From Arthrobacter sp. zg-Y844 (GTDB taxonomy: Bacteria; Actinomycetota; Actinomycetes; Actinomycetales; Micrococcaceae): 64,000 nt of DNA. The translations under genes and the position numbers were made by a program. Within the stretch, counting starts at the first letter, position 1. Every line of letters begins with the position of its first letter. Below, piece by piece: positions 42,285 through 50,936 of this stretch. The stretch is taken from NCBI RefSeq assembly GCF_024385465.1, contig NZ_JANFLS010000005.1, forward strand, positions 186,001-250,000. The letters are read 5' to 3'. A model generated the notes under the pieces. It ran no database searches, was not told the DNA's origin, and worked only from the letters and a program-made list of their open reading frames with translations.

Positions 42285-43364
42285 TCAGTCATCGACAATC
42301 GACATGCGAAGATACAGATCTGCACCATGACTGTGTGGCCATAACTTCTCGTGATGTAGGCGACCCACGACGACACCAGGGCAGGTGCCAATTCTAGAGG
42401 CGAAGCGGCGAATTTCTGATTTCGACTTGAGTGCTCGAAGTGCAGGCAAGGCAGTTGGCGGAATTAGAGCATTGCGCGCAAATTCGTCAGCTTCGCTTTC
42501 AGCTTCAGTCGCTGGCTCACCATCAGCCTGAATCATCACTTCATTGCCCCGGTGAAGTAGCACATGAGCAAACTCGTGGAAGACCGTAAACCAGAATTTT
42601 CCGTCATCTTTGCCGCGAAGAGTCAGAGTGATGACCGGGCGTCCTTCATACCACTGCGTGCACCCATGTGCACGGATACCCGGGATTTCCTTCACATACA
42701 AGAGCCTCACGCCGGCATCCGCCAACATTTCAACGAGTTTCGCCCCGAAGTGTTCCGGCGGGGATACTGAAAGAGCCCTAATCTGTGGAAGCAGCGCTAG
42801 AAACTTCTCTTCGTCGTAGTGCTCCTGCAAAGGGTCCAACGCCTTAAGCTCCAACTCTATGATGCGGAGCCATGCTTGTACCGATCCAGGCTTCACAGGA
42901 TGAGCTTGATCCTGACGGAAAGCAGGGACAGGCTGTGACCGCGTTCGAAGCCCGTCCAAACTTCCGACACCAAAAAACGCCATCAGCTCCATTAAAACCA
43001 TTCCAGGCCGCCGCATAGTGGAAGATATGATGCCCATCTTCCGCAGTTCGGCTATTGGGAACTCCGCGGCTAGCTCTTTTTCTTCAATCAAGGATTCTTC
43101 AAGTCCAAGACGGGCAACATCTGCTCTATATGTGGCTTCCTGTTGCAGCCAAATCCGGGCTGGAATCCGCGTGACCATCTCCAGCTTCAGAGCAACATCC
43201 GGGCTCAGGCTAGCACCGCTTAGCAGCTTGCTGACATGCTTCGCTGAGACTCCCATCGCGCGTGCCAAATCAGCCTGACTGAGTTCATTCTCTTCCAGCC
43301 ATTCCCGTATGTATTCTCCAGTGGGCACAGCGTAATCAGTAACTATCTGGGTCGCGTTGCTCAT
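42285..43364 (-). CDS. higA: HigA-like antitoxin with ImmA/IrrE metallopeptidase domain
   Basis: A 359-residue protein. Residues ~20-65 form an XRE-type HTH (LEENELSQADLARAMGVSAK, then HVSKLLSGASLSP). The C-terminal half has the ImmA/IrrE zinc-peptidase motif FHEFAHVLLHRGNE (HExxH). Long HigA antitoxins of this design neutralise HigB and repress the operon; the peptidase part is thought to be a remodelled or regulatory domain. It follows the toxin gene by 13 bp on the same strand, in the usual higBA order. A TTACC/GGTAA palindrome precedes the operon. Confidence 0.9.
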   Translation of the reverse strand: MSNATQIVTDYAVPTGEYIREWLEENELSQADLARAMGVSAKHVSKLLSGASLSPDVALKLEMVTRIPARIWLQQEATYRADVARLGLEESLIEEKELAAEFPIAELRKMGIISSTMRRPGMVLMELMAFFGVGSLDGLRTRSQPVPAFRQDQAHPVKPGSVQAWLRIIELELKALDPLQEHYDEEKFLALLPQIRALSVSPPEHFGAKLVEMLADAGVRLLYVKEIPGIRAHGCTQWYEGRPVITLTLRGKDDGKFWFTVFHEFAHVLLHRGNEVMIQADGEPATEAESEADEFARNALIPPTALPALRALKSKSEIRRFASRIGTCPGVVVGRLHHEKLWPHSHGADLYLRMSIVDD

Positions 43365-43377
43365 GATGGTCCTCCCT

Positions 43378-43674
43378 TCACTTCTTGTGGTAATCCTCGA
43401 TCTCGATCAAGTCAGCTTCTTTTTCATCCTCGCTAAATTCAACAATCAGGCGCCAATTCGCGGTGAGTCTGCAAGAGTAGGTTCCTTTCCGGTCCCCAAC
43501 GAGCCCTTCCCACTTACCAAGTCCAATCAGGAGATCCGCTATAGATTCCGCCGCTTCTATCTGCTTGACCCTGTTATGCAGCCCCTTGGCCAGGTCTCGG
43601 CCGAGTTGCTTCTGGGCCTCTTTTGCATCCGATGCCTGTTTCGCGAGTTTGCTGTCGGTGGAACTGACTATCAC
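43378..43674 (-). CDS. higB: HigB-type RelE-superfamily toxin
   Basis: A 98-residue protein with a RelE/ParE-like fold. It has LHNRVKQIEAAESIADLLIG, then GKWEGLVGDRKGTYSCRLTA and NWRLIVEFSEDEKEADLIEI. The pattern (helices first, then SxRLTANWRLIV) is typical of HigB/killer-protein mRNA interferases that cut mRNA on the ribosome. It starts with GTG and is the first gene of the pair. The N-terminal stretch of ~20 residues is longer than in the shortest HigBs. Its GC is below that of most window genes. Confidence 0.88.
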   Translation of the reverse strand: MIVSSTDSKLAKQASDAKEAQKQLGRDLAKGLHNRVKQIEAAESIADLLIGLGKWEGLVGDRKGTYSCRLTANWRLIVEFSEDEKEADLIEIEDYHKK

Positions 43675-43686
43675 GACGCAACACCA

Positions 43687-43701
43687 TTACCTATGTGGTA
43701 A
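43687..43701. promoter_or_regulatory. Candidate HigA operator upstream of higBA
   Basis: A perfect palindrome TTACC-tatgt-GGTAA lies 12 bp before the toxin start codon. Its size and place fit the target of an XRE antitoxin repressing its own operon. Assignment is by position only. Confidence 0.5.
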
Positions 43702-44275
43702 CAGCATGCCACACCGCGGCATTCCGCGACAGTGGCACGACGCTTCCCGTTGAGGCACAGCGCGCAATCGCCACCTATCCGGGCGGCTTCCCCCATACTG
43801 CTCCAATGCTCCTCACTGGTCTCGCCCTCATCTGGTGGGTCGTGTGTACATGATGTAGATCACCTCGTGAGCACACACCACAGAATACAGGCGGCTAGGA
43901 ATCTTCCAGGAACCCTCGAGCTCAACAGATTTAATGGCTCGAAGCGGTGACCTTCGTGAAAAAGAGACAATGACCGCTCTAGTGCTGCACCCTAGGGCAG
44001 CCTGCTTCGCGTTGCTCCTCGAGGTCGTCTAAAGTCGACCCCGAACATCACCAGCAGTAGCTATCCAAGGCCACCAAGCGACCGGCTGCGTGTCATCTGC
44101 TTCCATTGCGTCAAATTGCTCCGGGGAAAGCGCATACGACAACAGGTAGGCACATACTAGCCTGGCCCTTTCCAGCTTGACCAAGACCAGCACGGTCCCT
44201 GACCCGCCCAACCCTCCCGCCCGGCTAAAATCGAGGAGGCCCGTTTTTCCCCACCGCACGGGCGGAAAGCGCAGA
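43702..44275. other. 574-bp intergenic region between higBA and the Wadjet operon
   Basis: Mostly non-coding by eye. It marks the right edge of the lower-GC segment. I find no tRNA, integrase site or direct repeat. A possible short minus-strand reading frame is listed separately. The jetA promoter should lie in its last ~100 bp, near the run cgaggaggcccgtttttccc. Confidence 0.4.
44029..44193 (-). pseudogene. Possible short gene or C-terminal gene remnant, 54 aa
   Basis: The minus-strand frame reads as a plausible protein end: MLVLVKLERARLVCAYLLSY, ALSPEQFDAMEADDTQPVAW, then WPWIATAGDVRGRL and a stop. The codons are ordinary rather than random, but only a GTG start with a poorly spaced ribosome site is available. 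It may be the leftover end of a gene displaced by the Wadjet operon. No family recognised. Confidence 0.25.
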
Positions 44276-45730
44276 ATGTCCTTCATCGAGAACGCCGTTG
44301 CCCGCTGGGCCGAACTGCAGCGGCTCCAGGCCTCCCCCGGCTGGAAACTGACCAACGCCAACGCCTGGGTCCCGGCGCTCTTCCGTGAGGCCTTCACCCG
44401 CACCCGGCCCCGGGTTCCGCTGGACGATTTCCACGCCATGACGGACTCCTTCCTGAACCGGCTTCGCATGGACGGCGTGCAGCTGCGCGAAGACTGGACC
44501 GGACGGAACTACGCCGACGACTGGGTGGCGCGACGCTTCCTGGCCCGCCCCCGCGCGGACGGAAAGTTCGTCTACGAACTCACCGAATCCTCCGCCCGCT
44601 TCCTCTCTTACCTGGACGGCTACACCAGTGACAAAACGTCCCTGAACTCCTCCCGCCTCGCCACCCTGCTGGACCGGGTGGAGAACCTCGCGCAGGAATC
44701 CAACCCGGATCCGGCCGCCCGCATCGCCGTCCTTAAAGAAGAGGTCGCCCGCCGCGAGGAAATGATCCGCGCCCTGGAATCCGGCGAGGCTCCCCCGCCG
44801 CTGCCGGACGACACCGCCGTCGAAGCCGCCCGCGACATCCTCGACCTCGCGGCCGCCCTGCCGGCCGACTTCAAACGGATGCGCGACGGCCTGGAAAAGA
44901 TGCTCCATGACCTGCGCCAGGAAATGGTGGAATCCAACGCCGCCAAGGGCCTGACCATGGGCGAAATCCTCGAAGCGGACAAAAAGCTGCGCAGCACCGC
45001 CGAAGGCCGCACCTACGAGGGCTTCACCGCGTTCCTGAACGACGCCGACCAGCAGGCCCGCTTCCGCGCCGCCATCGCGGAGGTACTGGAACGGGACTTC
45101 GCCGATGACATGAGCCCCGAAGACCGGCAAAGCCTCTACCGGCTGATCAGCGACATGCGGGACCAGGCCACCGAAATCCACCGCATCTACGGCCGGCTCT
45201 CCGAATCCATGCACACCTACGTGCAGAGCGACGAGTACCGCGAATCCGTGCAGCTGCGCCAGCTCATCCGCGCTGCCGAAACCGCGATCCACAAGGCTCC
45301 CCGCGGACGCCGCCGGGCCGCCGTCGTACCCGCGCCGCAGCTGCACGGCTCGAGCTTCGAATCGCTGAGCATGGTCCGGGTCTACAACCCCGAAGACCAC
45401 GCCGCCCCGCGCACCCTGCCCGAACCGCCGCAGTTCACCGAGGCGGACATCCACCGCTCGGTCCGCACTCCGCGCGCGGACCGGCGGGTGCTGGCCGACG
45501 CCGTCTCCCGGGCGACGGCGACCCGCGCCAGCGCCACCGTGGCCCAGGTCTTCGAGCAGCTGCCGCCCGAACACCGGCACCTGAACAGCATCCGTGCCCT
45601 GCTCGCCGGCGGCGCTGCCGGTTTTGATGCAAGCAAACCCCTTGAATCCGTCACCTTTACCCAGATCGACGGCAGCGAGCGCACCGCGCTGCTGCCCGCC
45701 GTCGCCGTCGCGAAAGCCCCCGAAAAATGA
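44276..45730 (+). CDS. jetA: Wadjet protein JetA (DUF3375, MukF-like kleisin)
   Basis: A 484-residue protein starting MSFIENAVARWAELQRLQAS, the DUF3375 signature, with WVPALFREAFTRTRPRVPLD next. A long helical middle contains RIAVLKEEVARREEMIRALE and coiled-coil heptads. Family knowledge: JetA is the kleisin of the JetABC SMC-like complex, which senses and extrudes circular plasmid DNA that JetD then cuts. The start codon gives the conserved N-terminus; a longer frame upstream is not supported. The 3' end overlaps jetB by 4 bp (ATGA). Confidence 0.92.
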   Translation: MSFIENAVARWAELQRLQASPGWKLTNANAWVPALFREAFTRTRPRVPLDDFHAMTDSFLNRLRMDGVQLREDWTGRNYADDWVARRFLARPRADGKFVYELTESSARFLSYLDGYTSDKTSLNSSRLATLLDRVENLAQESNPDPAARIAVLKEEVARREEMIRALESGEAPPPLPDDTAVEAARDILDLAAALPADFKRMRDGLEKMLHDLRQEMVESNAAKGLTMGEILEADKKLRSTAEGRTYEGFTAFLNDADQQARFRAAIAEVLERDFADDMSPEDRQSLYRLISDMRDQATEIHRIYGRLSESMHTYVQSDEYRESVQLRQLIRAAETAIHKAPRGRRRAAVVPAPQLHGSSFESLSMVRVYNPEDHAAPRTLPEPPQFTEADIHRSVRTPRADRRVLADAVSRATATRASATVAQVFEQLPPEHRHLNSIRALLAGGAAGFDASKPLESVTFTQIDGSERTALLPAVAVAKAPEK

Positions 45731-46515
45731 GCGAAACCACCGCAGACCTGACCGCAGCGCCGGAGGACTTCGAACCGGAGCTGGAAGAAGAGCACCAGGA
45801 CCAGTACGACGCCGAGCCCGCCCCGCGCGACCTCCTCGTCGACGGCCCGGAACTGTTCCCCGGCGACACCGGCACCCTGCCGCTGAAGCTGCGCCAGGCC
45901 CTGATCCGGCTGCTGCGTGGCCCCTACCTCGACGCGAACTCGAGCGACAACGTGTACGAGACCGTGGTGGACAACCAGGAGCAGCTGCGCGTGCGGCTGA
46001 GCGAACTGTTCCTCACCCTGGTCATTGACGAGGACCGCAAGGTCGCCCTGCTGCGCCCGGTGGAAATGGCCGAGCCGCACACCTCCGCCCTGCAGCGCCA
46101 GCGCGAAATGACCCGCGAGGAAACCCTGCTGCTGCTGCGCATGCGGCTGATCCTGGACCGCCACACCGGCACCGGGAACGAGGCCACCATCGCCCGGCAG
46201 GACATCATCGAGGTGCTCGAGGGCTACGTGGATCCGGGCCAGCGCGACGCCAAGTCCGTGGAGGACCTGGCCGACGCCGCCATCCGCAAGCTCGTGCAGG
46301 ACCGCCGCCTGCTGCTCCCCACCGAGCTGGACAACGTCTGGGTCATTTCCAACGCCCTGCCGCTGGCCCTGCCGTACAGCCAGATCGGCGACATCATCAC
46401 CTTTATGCAGACCCTCGGCGGGGACGACGACGCCGTCCCCGCCCTGGAGCTGGACGGCATCCCCGACGCCGGCACCCCCGCTGACGAAGAGAACGACGGC
46501 GAGGAGCCGGCATGA
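45727..46515 (+). CDS. jetB: Wadjet protein JetB (DUF4194, MukE-like)
   Basis: A 262-residue winged-helix type protein of the DUF4194/MukE group. A long acidic leader (DFEPELEEEHQDQYDAEPAP) is followed by FPGDTGTLPLKLRQALIRLL, LIDEDRKVALLRPV-like and VEDLADAAIRKLVQDRRLLL (wing). It is the kleisin-binding subunit in the Jet condensin. Overlaps jetA and jetC by 4 bp on each side. The acidic C-terminus (EENDGEEPA) resembles the leader. Confidence 0.9.
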   Translation: MSETTADLTAAPEDFEPELEEEHQDQYDAEPAPRDLLVDGPELFPGDTGTLPLKLRQALIRLLRGPYLDANSSDNVYETVVDNQEQLRVRLSELFLTLVIDEDRKVALLRPVEMAEPHTSALQRQREMTREETLLLLRMRLILDRHTGTGNEATIARQDIIEVLEGYVDPGQRDAKSVEDLADAAIRKLVQDRRLLLPTELDNVWVISNALPLALPYSQIGDIITFMQTLGGDDDAVPALELDGIPDAGTPADEENDGEEPA

Positions 46516-49500
46516 GCATCGAAACCACCCTCCCCATGGGAGACCTGATCAACCCCGGCCAGAACCGACTTGCCTCCGTGCAGATCGTCAACTGGGGAAC
46601 CTTCGACGGCGCGCACACCATCCAGGTGGACCGCGCCGGCACGCTGCTCACCGGCGACTCCGGCGTCGGCAAATCCACCATTTTCGACGCCATGCTCCAG
46701 GTCATGGATGCCCGTCCCCGGATGAATGAGGCCGCCCAGAACAACTCGGGCACCAACGCCGAGGAAAAGCGCAACGCGTTCTCCTACATGCGCGGACGCC
46801 TGGGCACGCAGGGAGCCGACGACGGCGCGGGCACCGCCTACCAGCGCCCCGGCGCCACATGGTCCGCCGTCTGCCTGACCTTCGACAACGGTCTGGGCCA
46901 GATCACCAGCCTCTCTGTAGTCATGGACCTCCCCGCCACCGGCACCGAGCACAACCTGGGCCGCTACTACCTGGTGCACAACCGCCCGCTGGACCTCAAG
47001 GCCCTGCAGGCCGGCATGCGAGGCCGCTTCACCAAGGGAAGCCTGGAAACCCTGCTGCCCGGTGCCGCTGTGTTCGATTCGCACAAGATGTTCGCTGAAC
47101 GGTACCGGCATGCCCTGGGTGTGGAGGACGAGAAGGCCTTCAACCTGCTGCGCATCCTGCAGACCGGCAAGGGCTTGGGCGGCACCGTCAATGACTTTTT
47201 CCGCAACAACGTGCTGGACACCCCGCGCACCCTGACCGCCGCCGAAGAGGCCGTGGAGGACTTCAGCCACCTGCGCAGCATCCGCCGCCAGCTCGAACGC
47301 GCCCGGCAGCAGCGCGACCACCTGCAGTCCGTCCCCGAACTGCACACCCGCTACCGCGAAGCCGCGGATGCCCTGGCCCACAACCGCGCCCTGGCCAAGG
47401 AAGGCCTGCCCGCCTACCGGCAGCGTCTCGCCCTCGAAGGCGCGCAGCGCACCGCCGAGAAACTCGAGCAGGCCGCAACGGCAGCCCGCTCCGAACTCTC
47501 CGCCGCCGAAACCCGCCGGGCCACGCTGAAGGACCAGCGCGATGCGCTCAGCACCCGGTACACCGAGGAGGGCGGCGGAGCCATTGCCACCCTGGAACGG
47601 GAACTCGCCGCCGCTGCCGCGCAGCTGCGATCCCGGGAAACCGTGGAGAACGCCGCGAAGGACGAGCTTGCCGCCGCGGGGATCGACGTCGACTTCTCCC
47701 CCGCCGGTCTGGTCACCGCCCGCAGCCGTGCCGCGGAGCTGGTGAAGTCGCTCGGCACCGAACTCGACGCCGCCCGCGAGCGCAGCAGCAACGCGCACGG
47801 CGAGGCGTGGTCCCTCAAGGGGCAGATCGCGAAGCTGGAAAACGAGATCGGCTCCTTCCGCCGCCGCACCTCCAACATCCGGCAGGACTCCCTGGACCAG
47901 CGGACCCGGATCTGCGCCGCCACCGGCATCGACGAAGCGGATATGCCGTTCGCCGGTGAACTGATCGACCTGCCCAACGAGCACGTCCAGTGGCGTCCGG
48001 CCGCCGAGCGCACCCTGCGCTCCCTCGCCACCGCCCTGCTGGTGCCGGGCGAGCACATGGCCGCCGTGACCCGCTACCTCAGCGAGAACGACATGCACGG
48101 GTACGTCCGCTGCATCGACGTCTCGGTTCCCGTGGACGGCCCCACCGAGCCGGGCCCGGATGACCTGATCACCAAGCTGCTCACCCACGACTCCGCCATG
48201 GGCGACTGGGTGCGCCGGAAGATCACCGCGCACTACGACTTCGTCTGCGTCGAGGACCCGGCCGGGCTGGCCGACGTCGCCAAGGGTGTGAGCCTGGGCG
48301 GTGCGGTTAAGCGCAACCGCAGCACCACGGAAAAGGATGACCGGCACACCAAGGCCTCGGACAACGTCCTGGGCTTTGACAACAAGGACACCGTCGCGGC
48401 GCTCGGCAACGAGCTGCTGGCCCTGCGCGGCGTCTTCGAGGAAGCGGACAACCTCTCCCGGCAGCACGCCCAGGAGCAGGACGAGCTGGTCCGCCGGCTC
48501 GCCGCCGTGCGTGCCATCGCCGCCGATGACCGCACCTGGGAGGACCTGTCGGCCGACGCCGCACGGGCCGCCGTCGCCGTCGCCAATGACCGGCTGGAAT
48601 CTGCCCGGGACGCCAACGCCGACCTGGAGCAGATCCGCTTCGAACTCGACACCGCCGAGCTGGACCTCACCGCAGCCACCGAGAAGGTCGGCGTGCTCAA
48701 GGGCGACGCCGCGAGGCTCGACGCCGATCTGGCCGCCGCCGTCGAGCGCCGCACCGCGCTCTCGGCGAAGGCACCCGAGGCCCTGTCCGAGGGCCTGCGT
48801 TCTGCGCTGGCCGAGCTGTTCGAACCGTTCGGGGAACTGACCGACCCGGCCCGCCTGAAGGAGGCCGCCGGCGAGGTGGAACGGTCCCTGATCACCGAGC
48901 AGGCCCGGCTGGAGAAGACCCTGCTGGAAACCCGCGCGAAGCTGGAACGCACGTTCGAGACGTTCAGCGACAAGTGGGGGTCGGACTTCGGCACCTCTGT
49001 GGAGTCCGCCGGCGCGTACGAGGACCGGTTCGAGGACATCATTTCCGAGGGCCTGCCGCAGCGCGAGGCCGAATTCCGCGAATACTTCAACAACCGCACC
49101 TACGAGCGTTTCAGCGACCTGCTGCAGCTCCTCGATGAGGAACGCCGCAGCATCTCCTCGCGCCTGCTGCCCCTGAACTCCGTGCTGCGCCGGGTGGAAT
49201 ACTCCGCCGGCAGCCACCTGGAGATCGAGGTCGCCACTACCGTTCCGGACGCCGCGCACAAGTTCCGCACGGAACTGAAGAACGCGCTGCCGATGATGGG
49301 CTCGCGGCAGGATAAGGCGGACATGGACGCCCGGTACGCTGCGCTCGAGGGCCTGGTGGACCGACTGAAGGATCCCGAGGAGAAGCGCTGGCGGGCCGAG
49401 GTGCTCGATGTCCGCTCGCACGTGACCATCACCTGCACCCACCGCCTCGCCAGCGGGCACACCTTCACCAACCTGCAGGCGTCGCTGATGTCTGGCGGCG

Positions 49501-49823
49501 AGGGCCAGCGGTTCACCGCGTTCATCATGGCGTCCGCGCTGGCCTACCAGCTGGGCATTGTGTCCCAGGGCTTCAGCACCTACGGCACCGTGATGATGGA
49601 CGAGGCGTTCGTGAAGTCGTCGCTGTCCTTTGCCGAGGCGTCCATCAACGCGCTGCATGAGTTCGGCTTCCAGCTGCTGCTCGCCGCTCCGGAGGACAAG
49701 GTGGACCTGTCCCGCTTCCTGGGGTCGGTCACGGAAATCCTGCGCGACGACGTCACCAACCGTTCCGGCGTGATGGAACGGGCCATGGGCAACTCCCGGT
49801 CGGTGGATATCCTGCTGCGCTAG
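46512..49823 (+). CDS. jetC: Wadjet protein JetC (SMC/MukB-like ATPase)
   Basis: A 1103-residue SMC-like ATPase. Walker A is TLLTGDSGVGKSTIFDAM (Lys54). Two coiled-coil arms flank a hinge-like region around residues 430-560. The ABC signature is ASLMSGGEGQRFTAFIMASA (near residue 992) and Walker B is TYGTVMMDEAFVKSS (near 1027). Family knowledge: JetC dimers extrude DNA loops and, with JetD, cleave closed circular plasmids. All motifs are intact. There is no jetD after it; a DUF2236 gene follows 77 bp downstream. Confidence 0.94.
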   Translation: MSIETTLPMGDLINPGQNRLASVQIVNWGTFDGAHTIQVDRAGTLLTGDSGVGKSTIFDAMLQVMDARPRMNEAAQNNSGTNAEEKRNAFSYMRGRLGTQGADDGAGTAYQRPGATWSAVCLTFDNGLGQITSLSVVMDLPATGTEHNLGRYYLVHNRPLDLKALQAGMRGRFTKGSLETLLPGAAVFDSHKMFAERYRHALGVEDEKAFNLLRILQTGKGLGGTVNDFFRNNVLDTPRTLTAAEEAVEDFSHLRSIRRQLERARQQRDHLQSVPELHTRYREAADALAHNRALAKEGLPAYRQRLALEGAQRTAEKLEQAATAARSELSAAETRRATLKDQRDALSTRYTEEGGGAIATLERELAAAAAQLRSRETVENAAKDELAAAGIDVDFSPAGLVTARSRAAELVKSLGTELDAARERSSNAHGEAWSLKGQIAKLENEIGSFRRRTSNIRQDSLDQRTRICAATGIDEADMPFAGELIDLPNEHVQWRPAAERTLRSLATALLVPGEHMAAVTRYLSENDMHGYVRCIDVSVPVDGPTEPGPDDLITKLLTHDSAMGDWVRRKITAHYDFVCVEDPAGLADVAKGVSLGGAVKRNRSTTEKDDRHTKASDNVLGFDNKDTVAALGNELLALRGVFEEADNLSRQHAQEQDELVRRLAAVRAIAADDRTWEDLSADAARAAVAVANDRLESARDANADLEQIRFELDTAELDLTAATEKVGVLKGDAARLDADLAAAVERRTALSAKAPEALSEGLRSALAELFEPFGELTDPARLKEAAGEVERSLITEQARLEKTLLETRAKLERTFETFSDKWGSDFGTSVESAGAYEDRFEDIISEGLPQREAEFREYFNNRTYERFSDLLQLLDEERRSISSRLLPLNSVLRRVEYSAGSHLEIEVATTVPDAAHKFRTELKNALPMMGSRQDKADMDARYAALEGLVDRLKDPEEKRWRAEVLDVRSHVTITCTHRLASGHTFTNLQASLMSGGEGQRFTAFIMASALAYQLGIVSQGFSTYGTVMMDEAFVKSSLSFAEASINALHEFGFQLLLAAPEDKVDLSRFLGSVTEILRDDVTNRSGVMERAMGNSRSVDILLR

Positions 49824-49900
49824 GTTCCCGGCTGCGCTAGGCGAGTTCCGGCGTCGTGCCCCTCTGGCACGACGTCGGCGTCCGGACGAGACTGGGGAAG

Positions 49901-50821
49901 ATGAGTGCTCTTTCCCTTCCCCGGTTCATCGATTCCTGGCGCCGACAGCTGATCGGCACGTTCAGCAACAACGCCGCCGAGATTCCGCAGTGGGAGCTCG
50001 AGCTGGCGAAGGGCGACGACGTCGGCCACTTCGGTCCGGACTCCGCGGTCTGGGCGGTGCACGGTTCCATGACGACGATCATCGCCGGGGTGCGGGCCCT
50101 GCTGCTGCAGGCGCTGCATCCCGGGGCGATGGCCGGGGTGCACGATTTCTCCGACTATAAGGAGGATCCGCTGGGCCGGCTTGCCGGGACCATCCGCTGG
50201 ATCTTCACCGTGACCTACGGGGACACGGCCGCCGCCAAGGCGGGCTCGGACTGGGTGCTGCGGCTGCACGAACGTGTGCACGGCACTTATGTGGGCGCCG
50301 ACGACGTGGAGCAGCCGTATTCGGCCAACGATCCCGAGATTGCCCGCTGGGTCCACCTGGCCTTCACCGATGCGTTCCTCTCCTCGCACCAGCGTTACGG
50401 CGGCCCGATTCCGGGTGGGGCTGATGCCTACGTGGCGGAGTGGGCGGTGGCCGGTGAGCTGATGGGGATTCCGGATCCGCCGCGATCCGAGGCGGAGCTG
50501 CGCAAGCAGATGGCCGGCTACGATACCCAGCTGCGCAATAGCGCGTATGTGCAGGAGGCGCTGCGGTTCCTGCGCCGTCCTCCGTTGCCGAAGAATCAGT
50601 TGCCCGGTTATCGGGTGCTGTTTGCTGGGGCTGTGGCCAGCCTGGAGCCGAAGCATCGGGAGTTGTTGGGGCTGCGGGCGCCGCATATCGGTCCGGTTCC
50701 GGTGCCGATGACGTTTCCCGTGAAACTTGTTTTGGGTGTTATCCGGTTTGGTTTGGGCCGGCAGGGTCCCAGCGAGCGCTCTGCCCGCGAGCGTATTGCG
50801 CGGCTGGCGGACGGGCGGTAG
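49901..50821 (+). CDS. DUF2236 (MpaB-like oxygenase family) protein
   Basis: A 306-residue helical protein. The conserved DUF2236 features are AVHGSMTTIIAGVRALLLQALHPG, then AGVHDFSDYKEDPLGRLAGT, RIFTVTYG-type and LHERVHGTYVGADDVEQPYS. The His residues in the LHPG and LHERVHG motifs are the expected heme or metal ligands. MpaB, a member, cleaves the sesquiterpenoid chain of mycophenolic acid, and Lcp rubber oxygenases are related. Where jetD is expected in a Wadjet operon this gene occurs instead, but no link in function is evident. The ATG is chosen from the ggggaag ribosome site. Confidence 0.85.
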   Translation: MSALSLPRFIDSWRRQLIGTFSNNAAEIPQWELELAKGDDVGHFGPDSAVWAVHGSMTTIIAGVRALLLQALHPGAMAGVHDFSDYKEDPLGRLAGTIRWIFTVTYGDTAAAKAGSDWVLRLHERVHGTYVGADDVEQPYSANDPEIARWVHLAFTDAFLSSHQRYGGPIPGGADAYVAEWAVAGELMGIPDPPRSEAELRKQMAGYDTQLRNSAYVQEALRFLRRPPLPKNQLPGYRVLFAGAVASLEPKHRELLGLRAPHIGPVPVPMTFPVKLVLGVIRFGLGRQGPSERSARERIARLADGR

Positions 50822-50936
50822 GGCGGCGCACCCGGGGTCGTCTGAGAGCAAGTAGTGGTCGTAAAAAGACAGGTATCAGAGGAGGCGCCGACCACCGGGT
50901 TTTGGCACTTTTGGGGCCCGGAAATGTCAGTGCCGG

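Noticed and set aside
46224-49658. A 1144-codon minus-strand open frame across jetC
   Set aside because: It is a shadow of the high-GC jetC gene. The product is Gly/Arg/Gln/Val-rich with no domain, while the plus strand has all SMC motifs.
49901-50821. The gene after jetC considered as jetD
   Set aside because: The sequence has DUF2236 His motifs and none of the toprim-like or DUF3322 features of JetD.
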